Below are positions 16,084 through 24,049 of a stretch of DNA of 64,000 nucleotides, in pieces (the first letter of the stretch is position 1; every line of letters begins with the position of its first letter). The translations under genes were made by a program, and so were the position numbers. This stretch comes from a virus. The stretch spans positions 1-64,000 of IMG/VR virus record IMGVR_UViG_3300028388_003135; one strand, written 5' to 3'. A model generated the notes under the pieces. The model worked only from the letters and a program-made list of their open reading frames with translations, was not told the DNA's origin and made no database searches.

Positions 16084-16462
16084 TGACGTCCAGATACTTG
16101 AGATAGTTGTCACGACAGAATTTGAGGCCGTGCACTGTTGGCCCAACGCGCCAGAGGGCAATATTCTCAAGCATCCGCACCGGCATAAATTCTTCGTTCG
16201 CGTCAAGTTTGCGGTCACGCATACTGACCGCCAGTTAGAGTTCTTGGACATGAAAGAAGTGGTCGAGGGTCATATCGCTAATCGGCTGAACCAAATTGAA
16301 GCGATAGGCCGGGGTGGAGAAGCGTTGCATTGGTCATGCGAAGACTTTTGCAACGACATCGCCGCGCATCTACAATCGCAAGACTACCCAGTGACGTTTG
16401 TCTCCGTGTTCGAGGACAACGAGAATGGAGCAGAGTTAACGTTAGGGCTGAAAAGTGTTTGA
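16064..16462 (+). CDS. QueD-like protein lacking the catalytic cysteine
   Basis: This 132-residue T-fold protein keeps the zinc ligands (H24, and H39/H41 in HPHRH, equivalent to HGH) but the cysteine normally four residues before the HxH is Leu35, and the downstream Asp-His pair is absent. It is therefore unlikely to make 6-carboxytetrahydropterin. A QueD-like 7-carboxy-7-deazaguanine decarboxylase, DpdL, has been proposed in phages; this protein is a candidate for that role (inference from memory of the family). ATG 16064 has TGGAG 8 bases upstream and overlaps dpdA by 20 bases. Confidence 0.65.
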   Translation: MQPLPPDDVQILEIVVTTEFEAVHCWPNAPEGNILKHPHRHKFFVRVKFAVTHTDRQLEFLDMKEVVEGHIANRLNQIEAIGRGGEALHWSCEDFCNDIAAHLQSQDYPVTFVSVFEDNENGAELTLGLKSV

Positions 16463-17096
16463 CAGCGAACCATACGAAGAGACAGACCGGACCATCACGT
16501 TTAAGGACGGTCAGACAGTGTCGTTTGGGGTCCTACCTAGCCCCCGGCCAAAGCTCAAACGTTTGCCTACTTGGGTCCTTGTAGTCGTGTACCTTGCAGC
16601 TATCGTTGCTGCGAACTTGCTGGTTGCCCGCTATGGACAGATAGCGTTACTGTTCACGGCGGTCGCTCTCCTGCCAACTGACTTTCTAATCCGCGACATC
16701 CTTCACAGTCGCTGGGAAGTTGAAAGCAAGTATTGGTTCTTCGCGATGGCCCTGCTTGTCGGCAGCGGCGGCGTGATAACGTTGCTGGTCAATTACTCGG
16801 CGGTTAACGTGGCTCTGGCGTCTTCTGCGGCGTTCTGCGCGGCAGGGGTGTCAAATGCGGCGGTGTACGCTTCAATCGCGTTAGATCGCAAATTTACCCG
16901 CATGACCGCCTCGAATGCTGTGGCCAGTGTGGTAGACTCGGTCCTGTTTCCACTTTTGGCGTTTGGAACGCTCGACTGGCGGATCTCAGCTGGTCAAGCC
17001 GCCCTCAAGTTCATAGGCGGGTTGCTACTCACAATTTGGTATCTTCGCAGGACCGACCCACGTGCGATATTTCTCAACAAAGACCTACGGGCATGA
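16455..17096 (+). CDS. YhhQ/VUT-family queuosine-precursor transporter
   Basis: The 213-residue membrane protein has about six hydrophobic segments from residue 38 on and the family motif DFLIRD (about 75) followed by paired helices and a conserved SNAAVY. YhhQ/VUT proteins import preQ0 or preQ1. Similar genes are known in phages with 7-deazaguanine DNA. The GTG start overlaps the upstream gene by 8 bases. In this cluster it could import host-pool precursor or a salvaged base. Confidence 0.75.
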   Translation: MFDSEPYEETDRTITFKDGQTVSFGVLPSPRPKLKRLPTWVLVVVYLAAIVAANLLVARYGQIALLFTAVALLPTDFLIRDILHSRWEVESKYWFFAMALLVGSGGVITLLVNYSAVNVALASSAAFCAAGVSNAAVYASIALDRKFTRMTASNAVASVVDSVLFPLLAFGTLDWRISAGQAALKFIGGLLLTIWYLRRTDPRAIFLNKDLRA

Positions 17097-17502
17097 GCTC
17101 GGGTTGTCTTGCTGTTTTCGACAGCATAAAGCCAAGAGCCACTGTAATCGTTTGCATGGCTACGCGATCAGCGTCAAGCTGGTTTTCGAAGCCGACACAT
17201 TAGACCATCGCAATTGGGTTCAAGACTTCGGCGATCTCGATTGGGTGAAGACTTATTTGAAGCAAACGTTTGACCACACAACAGTAGTCGCAGCAGACGA
17301 TCCAGCGATGAAGGTGTTCGAGGACATGCATTCGAAAGGACTGCTCAAGCTGGTGGTCCGTGAAGCAGTTGGTTGCGAAGCGTTTGCAATGCAGATCGCG
17401 GATTACGTTGCCTCCGGACTGCCACCGCGAGTGAATTTGTTAGAGGTCGAGGTACGAGAGCATGGCGCCAATAGTGCAGGAGTCAAGATCTATGGAGCAT
17501 GA
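17062..17502 (+). CDS. queD: QueD, 6-carboxytetrahydropterin synthase
   Basis: SCCFRQHKAKSHCNRLHGY contains the QueD catalytic Cys28 in the C-x3-H-G motif and zinc ligand H32; FDHTT (D71-H72) is the catalytic Asp-His pair and VREHGANSA holds the conserved Glu. The HGY in place of HGH is common in this subfamily. QueD turns dihydroneopterin triphosphate into 6-carboxytetrahydropterin, the second step of 7-deazaguanine synthesis. The GTG start overlaps the transporter by 35 bases. Confidence 0.85.
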   Translation: MRYFSTKTYGHELGLSCCFRQHKAKSHCNRLHGYAISVKLVFEADTLDHRNWVQDFGDLDWVKTYLKQTFDHTTVVAADDPAMKVFEDMHSKGLLKLVVREAVGCEAFAMQIADYVASGLPPRVNLLEVEVREHGANSAGVKIYGA

Positions 17503-18124
17503 GAAGCAGTATCGAATAAACGAGGTGTTCGTAGCTAAGCAGGGCGAGGGCTTGCGAAGCGGCGAGATGTCGATATTCGTTCGGTTCAGCGGCTGTAACA
17601 TGCGTTGCGACCTTGAGGCGAGCCAGGTGTCGCCAGGCGGTTTTAAATGCGATACCGAGTTCACTAGCGGGCGGTCGCTCAACGCAGCAGCGATCCTCAA
17701 GTACATCGACGAGATGAAGGCGATAGCGAAGACGCCAGAATGCAATTGGATCGTCCTGACTGGCGGCGAACCTATGCTGCAAGTTGACCAACCGTTGATC
17801 GACGCATTGCATCAAGCGGGCTATCGGTTACAAATTGAAACCAATGGAACGCTCGAAGTGCCGAGGACGATCGATTTCATCACAGTCAGTCCCAAGGTTG
17901 CGGAGCATGCGATTGTGCAACGCTCAGCGACTGAGGTGAAGTATGTTAGGGGCTACGGCCAGGCACTGCCGTCAACTTGCGTAGACGCAAAGCACTTTTG
18001 GATCTCGGCAGCGTTCGACTCAGGCAGCGTTGCCCCCAAGACCGTTGAATGGTGTTCTCAACTATGCGAAGGAACCAAATGGAAGCTCAGCCTACAGACA
18101 CACAATCTCGAGGGAAGTCGATAG
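17492..18124 (+). CDS. queE: QueE, 7-carboxy-7-deazaguanine synthase
   Basis: QueE is a radical-SAM enzyme that makes 7-carboxy-7-deazaguanine. The 210-residue protein keeps the N-terminal EVFVAKQGEGLRSGEMSIFV signature, SGCNMRC (C35, C39) and CDTEF (C53), then TGGEPMLQ for SAM binding. The cluster motif reads CX3C-X13-C, with an insertion of about 11 residues between the second and third cysteines relative to CX3CX2C; QueE variants with CX14CX2C are known. ATG 17492 has AGGAG upstream and overlaps queD. Confidence 0.85.
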   Translation: MEHEKQYRINEVFVAKQGEGLRSGEMSIFVRFSGCNMRCDLEASQVSPGGFKCDTEFTSGRSLNAAAILKYIDEMKAIAKTPECNWIVLTGGEPMLQVDQPLIDALHQAGYRLQIETNGTLEVPRTIDFITVSPKVAEHAIVQRSATEVKYVRGYGQALPSTCVDAKHFWISAAFDSGSVAPKTVEWCSQLCEGTKWKLSLQTHNLEGSR

Positions 18125-18678
18125 AGGTTCCTGTCTACGAAGCGGAGGAGGCGGTCAAACGTTTGCTTTTGCATCTAGGAGAAGATCCAGCACGCGATGG
18201 ATTGTTGGACACGCCTTCGCGCGTCGTTAAGGCTCTGCGAGAGATGACGGCTGGCTATGCTGTGGATCCCGCAAAGCTGCTATCCAAGCAGTTCGAAGCA
18301 GAGCACGACGAGATGATCGTGGTCAAAGATATGCCGTTCGTCTCCATGTGCGAGCATCACCTAATGCCGTTTCGTGGAACAGCAGCAATAGGTTATCTGC
18401 CCGGCGCCAAGATCGTTGGGCTTAGCAAGTTTGCCAGATTGCTAGATTGTTTTGCTTGCCGATTTCAAGTGCAGGAGCGACTCACGGACCAGATCGCCAC
18501 CGCGATCATGGAGCATACTGACGCGCGGGGGGCGGGTTGTATTGTCCGTTCTTCACATGGTTGCATGACTTGTCGAGGTATCAAGAAGCACGGCAAAATG
18601 GTAACATCGGCGATGAAGGGTATGTTCTTAGAGGTTCCAGCCACGAAGGCGGAGTTCTTATCTCACGTGAGATCGTGA
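18079..18678 (+). CDS. folE: FolE, GTP cyclohydrolase I
   Basis: GTP cyclohydrolase I supplies dihydroneopterin triphosphate, the first step of the pathway. Zinc ligands C91 and H94 (SMCEHHLMPFRG) and C162 (SSHGCMTCRG) are present, as are GLSKFARLLDCFA and QERLTDQIA, the substrate-site block. The 199-residue length is normal. ATG 18079 after GCGAAGGAACCAA is preferred over 18049. It overlaps queE by 46 bases and ends on the next start. Confidence 0.9.
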   Translation: MEAQPTDTQSRGKSIEVPVYEAEEAVKRLLLHLGEDPARDGLLDTPSRVVKALREMTAGYAVDPAKLLSKQFEAEHDEMIVVKDMPFVSMCEHHLMPFRGTAAIGYLPGAKIVGLSKFARLLDCFACRFQVQERLTDQIATAIMEHTDARGAGCIVRSSHGCMTCRGIKKHGKMVTSAMKGMFLEVPATKAEFLSHVRS

Positions 18679-18869
18679 TGCTTATCTGCGCCTTGGCATG
18701 TTTGTTTTGCGCTACCTACTGCGCGATTGCGGTGGGTAAGGCGGCATGGTATTCCAACGATAAGCCGTTTTTCGCAAGAGCCCTGACCATGCAGGGATTC
18801 GGCATGCTGTTCTGTATTTCAGCTGTGCTAGGCGTGTTGTGCCTACTCAAATTCTATTCGCAAGGGTAG
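18678..18869 (+). CDS. Small two-helix membrane protein (63 aa)
   Basis: The ATG overlaps the folE stop (TGATG), so it is coupled to the base-modification operon. The 63 residues form two hydrophobic segments (about 2-20 and 40-58) separated by a short polar loop. It could be an accessory membrane peptide; no family is known. Confidence 0.65.
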   Translation: MLICALACLFCATYCAIAVGKAAWYSNDKPFFARALTMQGFGMLFCISAVLGVLCLLKFYSQG

Positions 18870-18874
18870 GTCCG

Positions 18875-19174
18875 ATGAATGTACTGGACACGCAGAACAA
18901 AATTGAGGTCCTTATACATTTGGCAGACGGGACTCAGATAAAGGCAGTGACCGACGATGTGGACGTGCTCCAAAAAGTGCAGCGCGCTCACAAGAGGAGT
19001 CGGCAGCTCTGGCGACCGTTCAGGCCGCGTACTTTTGCAATCAGCGACCAAGGCAAAGTGGTGTGCGTGTTTTGCTTAGCAGCCTTTGATTTAGCAGCAG
19101 CCGCAACGACGCCTGTATCTCACATTATGGCAAATGAACCAAACCCACCAAACCAACCTATGGCAGCAGTTTAG
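18875..19174 (+). CDS. Hypothetical protein (99 aa)
   Basis: ATG 18875 follows AAGGGTAGGTCCG. The first 70 residues look like a small beta domain (IEVLIHLADGTQIKAVTDD) and the rest is Ala/Pro-rich. Its end overlaps the next gene by 41 bases. No family is recognised. Confidence 0.6.
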   Translation: MNVLDTQNKIEVLIHLADGTQIKAVTDDVDVLQKVQRAHKRSRQLWRPFRPRTFAISDQGKVVCVFCLAAFDLAAAATTPVSHIMANEPNPPNQPMAAV

Positions 19175-19964
19175 GGACGCGCAGCAGCATTTGTTCACCG
19201 AGCCCTTCCTTCAAGCAAAAGTCGATACATATGTCGGCGTGACGATTTTTATGGTTGCAACGCGGCAGGCAGACTGGTCGCAGCAAACGTTTGGATCGGA
19301 TAAAGAGAGAGGGCCGATCGGGCCACTCAAGCATCTAATCAAGGAAGCAGACGAAGCGCAGTCTGCGTGGGGTGCGTGGCAAGCTTTGGAAGCATCGCTC
19401 GACGACGATTTGGCGTCTGTCGCAAAGCTCGGTCTTTTGGAGGAACTCGCAGACTGCTCTCTGCTACTCTTCGATGCACTTCGGCGAGCTGGATTCACAA
19501 CCGTGGATCTTGTTTCGATGATGTGGAAGAAACAGATACTCAACGAGAAGCGAGAATGGAACGTCAAGGTGGACAACGAGTCGCCGGTTGAGCACGTCAA
19601 GGACGTAAAGGACGTAAAGGAGGACGAGTCGCGCATTGCTGGGAATGATACCTTCAACCTGCACATGCACACGATTCGACGCGGTGAGCTTGTTGGCGGT
19701 GCCGAACGAATTTTGTTCACGGCATGGCCCTCGGTAGAAGATGTTGCTAGACCGCTCTGCTATGCGGTAGTCCATCAGACCGAGCTAATGGGGAACTACT
19801 TAGAATGGATTCACGTCGAGGAGGGATATCGGCGAACCGGGATCGCTACAGCGGTCGCAACCCTGATCGAAGCCGCAATAGGTCCGCTTGAGCTATCCGG
19901 AGTCACGGAGGAAGGCGAGGCGTGGTGTGAAGCATTCTGTGAAGCGAAACCTGATGAAGGATAA
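19134..19964 (+). CDS. DUF550 (MazG-like) pyrophosphohydrolase fused to GNAT
   Basis: Residues about 35-140 carry RQADWSQQTFG, RGPIGPLKHLIKEADEA and ELADCSLLLFDALRRAG, the EEXXE/EXXD layout of DUF550 dATP/dGTP or MazG-like hydrolases. A charged linker (VKDVKDVKED, itself a tandem DNA repeat) leads to a GNAT N-acetyltransferase-like half (about 170-276) with EWIHVEEGYRRTGIATAVA, the acetyl-CoA-binding RxxGIA motif. The fusion is unusual. The hydrolase may trim nucleotide pools; the acetylated substrate is unknown. Confidence 0.75.
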   Translation: MNQTHQTNLWQQFRDAQQHLFTEPFLQAKVDTYVGVTIFMVATRQADWSQQTFGSDKERGPIGPLKHLIKEADEAQSAWGAWQALEASLDDDLASVAKLGLLEELADCSLLLFDALRRAGFTTVDLVSMMWKKQILNEKREWNVKVDNESPVEHVKDVKDVKEDESRIAGNDTFNLHMHTIRRGELVGGAERILFTAWPSVEDVARPLCYAVVHQTELMGNYLEWIHVEEGYRRTGIATAVATLIEAAIGPLELSGVTEEGEAWCEAFCEAKPDEG

Positions 19965-20127
19965 AGACGAACAGATAGAAGCAACGATCCACCGGATGTC
20001 GTTGAAACAGGGAACCGAGTTGAAGATCGTCCATGTGATCGAGCTGGGCGACAGTTGGGTCACGCTGGCAGTTGTCGCAGCTGGTTGCTGGGCCATAGCC
20101 AAGATGTTTATTGGGTGGGTAGCGTGA
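19954..20127 (+). CDS. Small single-pass membrane protein (57 aa)
   Basis: ATG 19954 lies in the last codons of the DUF550-GNAT gene. The 57-residue product has a charged N-terminal half and one hydrophobic segment (SWVTLAVVAAGCWAIAKMF). The last codon overlaps the nuclease start. Function unknown. Confidence 0.6.
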   Translation: MKDKDEQIEATIHRMSLKQGTELKIVHVIELGDSWVTLAVVAAGCWAIAKMFIGWVA

Positions 20128-20471
20128 AATATCACTACGAAGCGATCTGCACAGCGGTTTACGATGGCGACACTATAACCGTCGACATTGACCTTGGGTT
20201 TGGCATCTGGTTGCGAGATCAGAAGCTCAGGCTTTATGGCATCAACGCACCTGAAATCCGTGGTGAGCAGCGAGCAAGCGGCCTTAGAGCGAAGGACTGG
20301 CTTTTAGACCAGATCTTTGACGAGACAATCGAGTTCAATTCGCTCAAGGACACTAAGGGTAAGTATGGCCGCTGGATCGCGGAGATCACCCACATAGATG
20401 GCGTTCGGCTCGAAACAACCCTCAATCAACAAATGGTGATTTCTGGGCACGCTATCGAGGCGAACTACTAA
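20124..20471 (+). CDS. Staphylococcal-nuclease-like protein
   Basis: The 115-residue product begins at GTG 20124 (GTGA overlap with the previous stop). VYDGDTITVDIDLGFGIWL and KLRLYGINAPEIRG match the SNase active-site Asp and Arg segments, and SLKDTKGKYGRWIAEI the later Arg region. It is likely a Ca2+-dependent nuclease degrading host nucleic acid or processing phage DNA. There is no signal peptide. Confidence 0.8.
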   Translation: MKYHYEAICTAVYDGDTITVDIDLGFGIWLRDQKLRLYGINAPEIRGEQRASGLRAKDWLLDQIFDETIEFNSLKDTKGKYGRWIAEITHIDGVRLETTLNQQMVISGHAIEANY

Positions 20472-20644
20472 TGGACGGCAAAGGACGGCTAACTGACGAC
20501 GATCCTATGCCAATCGGCAAGCACAAAGGCAAACGTTTGGGCGATGTGCCTGATAGCTATTGGGCATGGTTCCTCGATCAAGATTGGTGTGACAAGTATC
20601 CAAAGCTGGTGGAGTATGCAAACACCGGTGTTGACTGCGAGTAG
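20471..20644 (+). CDS. DUF3820-like protein (57 aa)
   Basis: This small gene, starting in the previous TAA, reads MPIGKHKGKRLGDVPDSYWAW then WCDKYPKLVEYA, the pattern of DUF3820 proteins (pfGkyKGk-x-l-x-d-v-P-d-s-Y-l-x-W). The palindrome copy at 20530 falls in it and encodes K-R-L-G. Function unknown. Confidence 0.7.
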   Translation: MDGKGRLTDDDPMPIGKHKGKRLGDVPDSYWAWFLDQDWCDKYPKLVEYANTGVDCE

Positions 20645-20710
20645 GTAGCATTGGTTTCAAACGTTTGATAGGTTAGGATTCGTTGACCGACACTCTAACC
20701 GGAGAGACCG

Positions 20711-21172
20711 ATGAAAAACCCCACCCCAATCTTTGCGTGGATTGCTCTGATTGCCGTAGGCTGCGTTGTCTATTCTGCCATCAAATGGGAGATCGAAGAG
20801 CAGCGGAATGCCGATCTAACCGCACAGAACGACGATCTAAGCGACTCTGTGGACGAATACGGCAAAATACTCATAGGTGTTGCTGCAGGCGATATAGAGG
20901 CTCTGAAGCGGCTTGAGCCGGGCTCGGTGTGGGTTGATCTCGCTGGCGATGGGTATGAGCTCGGTCATGTGAACACAGCGACCGGTGAAGTGGAGTTGCA
21001 TCGGGTCCTAACTTCGGGCGACCAATGTGGCGTTTGTGGTTGGGTCTGGGAGGCTGCGACAACAGGCAATCCTGTGCGTTCCGACGAAGGGCAAGACGGA
21101 GGAACGAAACCGCCTGTTGGAGAGGTCTCAGCTTCGCCGGTCGCTCACCAACGTTGTGATGTCCACTTCTAG
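20711..21172 (+). CDS. Hypothetical membrane-anchored protein (153 aa)
   Basis: ATG 20711 follows AACCGGAGAGACCG. An N-terminal hydrophobic segment (IFAWIALIAVGCVVYSAI, about 7-24) is followed by a charged coiled-coil-like stretch and a polar domain with CGVCG. A short palindrome-bearing leader (20658) precedes it. It could be a spanin-like or signalling protein, but I see no lipobox. Its end overlaps the small-terminase candidate. Confidence 0.6.
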   Translation: MKNPTPIFAWIALIAVGCVVYSAIKWEIEEQRNADLTAQNDDLSDSVDEYGKILIGVAAGDIEALKRLEPGSVWVDLAGDGYELGHVNTATGEVELHRVLTSGDQCGVCGWVWEAATTGNPVRSDEGQDGGTKPPVGEVSASPVAHQRCDVHF

Positions 21173-21728
21173 GGCGAGTTGGGTGACAAAGAGAGCCGGC
21201 TCACGCTCCGGCAAAGATATGGGGTCGCAACGACACCCACCAGGCGCAACCAGCGGGTTCCCTGACACCCTTGAAGAAGACGGGTTGTCGCCTGAGGAAT
21301 CGTTTGCCATTGAGACGCGAGCAATTCGCGAACTCTGGATTGGCAGCGGTGAAGCATTTGCTAAGGGACGGCAAGCGCTGATGAACAAGATTCTCAAGAT
21401 CGGACTCACCACTCAAGATGAAGGCATGGCAGTGTCTGCGATGAACACGTTGGTTCGTGCAGAGCTAGGAGTTCAGCGAAACGCAATTCTAGCCAAACGT
21501 TTGGACATGGGCGGGTCGGGCGGCGACTTGCCTCCGCAAGCTGAGCCAGAAAAGCAGGAGCGAGCAATTGTTATCGAGGGCTCGGCGAAACCTGTCAGTC
21601 CGCAGGACTTCGTCCGCCAGATGATCGGTAATCAGGATGTCAGAGCCTCTATCCGAACTCGACTTAGTAACGCCACTGAATTACGCAGTAGCGACGAACA
21701 ACCAATTCAAGAGGGCGAGACATCTTGA
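21159..21728 (+). CDS. Candidate terminase small subunit
   Basis: The assignment rests on position directly before, and a 92-base overlap with, the large terminase. The 189-residue protein has a basic Ser/Gly-rich N-terminus, a helical centre (about 45-110) that could oligomerise, and an acidic/proline-rich tail. ATG 21159 is used but has no strong ribosome site; earlier starts would overlap the previous gene. No HTH is obvious. Confidence 0.5.
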   Translation: MSTSRASWVTKRAGSRSGKDMGSQRHPPGATSGFPDTLEEDGLSPEESFAIETRAIRELWIGSGEAFAKGRQALMNKILKIGLTTQDEGMAVSAMNTLVRAELGVQRNAILAKRLDMGGSGGDLPPQAEPEKQERAIVIEGSAKPVSPQDFVRQMIGNQDVRASIRTRLSNATELRSSDEQPIQEGETS

Positions 21729-23073
21729 GCTTCTTGAGCATGAGCTCATTGAAACACTCAACAATGAGTTTGATGTTCTAATTGCCCAAGCGCCGCCTCG
21801 GCATGGGAAGTCCTGGTTTCTCGCTCGCGAATTCCCGAAGTGGTATCACGGCGTCTGGCCTGAGCATCAATCTCTGATTACCAGTTACCAGCTGGACCTA
21901 GCCCGAGATCATTCCTCCTATGTTCGCGACGAGTTCCACCGCCTTGCGCCCTACTGGGGATTGGAGGGTGTTCGCTACTCAAAGGCAGCGGCGGCGAAGT
22001 GGGAGATTGCAGGCGGTCCCGGCGATATCATGGGCGGTTGTCGCGCAGCGGGTATCGGCGGCGGTATCACTGGGCGCGGTGCAAACGTGTTCATTATTGA
22101 CGACTACCTCAAGAACGCTGAGCAAGCGACGTCAGAACGGATTCGCGACAAACAATGGGAATGGTTCGAAACGACTGCTTGGACTCGGTTGGAACCGGGC
22201 GGCAAGATGATCATCCTTGCGACCCGGTGGCATGAGGACGACTTAATTGGTCGAGCGTTGAGGTTCTTGACCGCAGCCAATTTCAAGGTTCGCGAGATCC
22301 GACTGCCTGCGCTAGCTGAGCCAACCGACGAGCAGCCAGATCCGCTAGGCCGCAAGACAGGCGAAGCGCTATGGCCAGAGCGATGGTCCGCCGAATACCT
22401 ACGACAGCAACAGTTGCTGTTCGATCCCTATTGGTTCAATGCGATGTACCAGCAGCGGTTAGGTAGTTACGGTGCAAATGAGTGGCCGAGCGAATACTTC
22501 TGGAACATGATGGTTCAACCGGAGGATTGGCCGCAAACGTTTGAGTTCTCAGCAACGGCTCTAGACCCGTCCAAGGGCAAACAGGCTAAGGTTGGCGACT
22601 TTTCAGCAATTGTGAACGTCGCATATCACAAAGGCTACTTGTGGGTGGAGGCAGACCTAGAACGACGCGATGCTGGCAAGATGGCAAGCGATCTCGTAGC
22701 GTTCAATGACTTGCGAAGGCCAATTGTCACAGGGATCGAGGCAAATGCGTTCCAGCACTTGTTGGCGGACACCTATATTCAGGCGCAAATAGATCACGGA
22801 AACTATCGCGACGAACCGGAGCTGATTGATAACAAAGTTGCAAAGGCTTTGCGGATAGCGAGGCTCGGCTTCTGGTTGCGAATTCATCGAGTCAAGATCA
22901 AGGACACGCCAGGCGGGCGGCTGTTGTTTGAGCAATTGAAGCACTTTCCCAACGCCAAGTATGACGACGGGCCCGATGCGTTCGAGATGGCCCTTAGGCT
23001 TCTCCTGCAGGCGAGCTGGGACCCGACGTTGAATCAGCTAGCCGAGGGTAACGTTACGCACATCGCGGCGTAG
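21637..23073 (+). CDS. terL: Terminase large subunit
   Basis: The packaging motor/nuclease shows Walker A APPRHGKS at 52-59, Walker B VFIIDD at 151-156, an ATR coupling motif (ILATRWHEDD), and a C-terminal RNase H-like nuclease with ALDPSKGK (about 308) and DDGPDAFE (about 446) as the metal-binding acidic residues. Size (478 residues) is normal. It moves DNA into the prohead through the portal and cuts concatemers. A palindrome copy lies at 22534. Confidence 0.95.
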   Translation: MSEPLSELDLVTPLNYAVATNNQFKRARHLELLEHELIETLNNEFDVLIAQAPPRHGKSWFLAREFPKWYHGVWPEHQSLITSYQLDLARDHSSYVRDEFHRLAPYWGLEGVRYSKAAAAKWEIAGGPGDIMGGCRAAGIGGGITGRGANVFIIDDYLKNAEQATSERIRDKQWEWFETTAWTRLEPGGKMIILATRWHEDDLIGRALRFLTAANFKVREIRLPALAEPTDEQPDPLGRKTGEALWPERWSAEYLRQQQLLFDPYWFNAMYQQRLGSYGANEWPSEYFWNMMVQPEDWPQTFEFSATALDPSKGKQAKVGDFSAIVNVAYHKGYLWVEADLERRDAGKMASDLVAFNDLRRPIVTGIEANAFQHLLADTYIQAQIDHGNYRDEPELIDNKVAKALRIARLGFWLRIHRVKIKDTPGGRLLFEQLKHFPNAKYDDGPDAFEMALRLLLQASWDPTLNQLAEGNVTHIAA

Positions 23074-23168
23074 GGGCCTTATGAAGCAGGGACACGCCAT
23101 CAGTGGCGTTAACGAGAGGCAACGTTAGCGAACGGCGTCAAGCTGGGAGCGGGAGGGAGAGCCAGCCG

Positions 23169-23366
23169 ATGTCATTATCCGAACGACAATTCCTGATTCT
23201 GCGAGGCAAGATCAAAGCAGCTGAGCAGCGATGGCGAGGTCGCGCAGAACAGGAACGTTTGCATGGTACCGACGACCTTCGATCCGAAGCAGAGGACTCA
23301 GCGGCAGCGTTCGAAGCAATTGGTTTGTTGATAGAAATACTCATGCCAAAGGATAAAACGGAATGA
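23169..23366 (+). CDS. Small helical protein (65 aa)
   Basis: ATG 23169 follows GGGAGGGAGAGCCAGCCG, a very strong site. The product is helical and Arg/Glu-rich. It overlaps the next gene by 4 bases. Function unknown. The 95 bases between terL and this gene hold a small CGCCA-TCAG-TGGCG hairpin and nothing else I can name. Confidence 0.55.
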   Translation: MSLSERQFLILRGKIKAAEQRWRGRAEQERLHGTDDLRSEAEDSAAAFEAIGLLIEILMPKDKTE

Positions 23367-23806
23367 TCGAGTTAGATAGTTTGACGCCTGAAGATGTGGG
23401 CCGGAGCGTGCTTTATGTCGACGGCCAAGGGCAGAGCGACGAGGGCACAATTCACGGCTCGAATCAACTATTGATCTTCGTCCGGTTTAAGACAGGAGTG
23501 ATGGGTTGCATGCCATCAACGCTTTACCGTTGCACCAAAGCTGAGTACAGGGCAGCGAGAGTCCAAACCGATGCCATTCAGAAGTGCGTAGGTAAGATCA
23601 ACGGGGCAAAGTTCGCGGTAGATTCTTCGCGGAATCTAATAGCCCTTATGCAGGAGTATGCCGAGGAGTACCAGAAAGAGCTCGCATTGCAATTGGCGAT
23701 TCTCGGTGGTCATGGCAAGTCGGAATATGATGCAGCAATGAGTGCGTCAAAGCTGACGGCAGATGAAATTGAAGAAGCACGTAAATGGAATGCCGTAAAG
23801 GAATAG
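23363..23806 (+). CDS. Hypothetical protein (147 aa)
   Basis: The N-terminal 55 residues (LTPEDVGRSVLYVDGQGQ) look like a small SH3/Tudor-like beta barrel; the rest is helical. The ATG overlaps the previous stop. No family is recognised. Confidence 0.6.
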   Translation: MIELDSLTPEDVGRSVLYVDGQGQSDEGTIHGSNQLLIFVRFKTGVMGCMPSTLYRCTKAEYRAARVQTDAIQKCVGKINGAKFAVDSSRNLIALMQEYAEEYQKELALQLAILGGHGKSEYDAAMSASKLTADEIEEARKWNAVKE

Positions 23807-23809
23807 TTC

Positions 23810-24049
23810 ATGGCGAATCACAGTCCACCACGATCCTACACTCCTGACGAGCTGCGGCGAGTAGCGGCCTCTTTCCGTGTTGTGCTCGACGGATTGGAAG
23901 GCGTAGCCACAAATATGGAAGAAGCAAGCATCGAGTCAGTGCCAGTACGGTATTGGAAGGTCGGAGAGCGCGCGTCAGACCAGTTTGTGAAGTTTGTCGC
24001 GGACGCACAGCAACAGTTGGTAGCAAAGACACTAAAGGCGGGCGAGTGA
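23810..24049 (+). CDS. Hypothetical protein (79 aa)
   Basis: A 79-residue protein with helices around a short strand region; the stop TGA overlaps the next ATG. Weak ribosome site (GGAATAGTTC). No recognised domain. Confidence 0.55.
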   Translation: MANHSPPRSYTPDELRRVAASFRVVLDGLEGVATNMEEASIESVPVRYWKVGERASDQFVKFVADAQQQLVAKTLKAGE

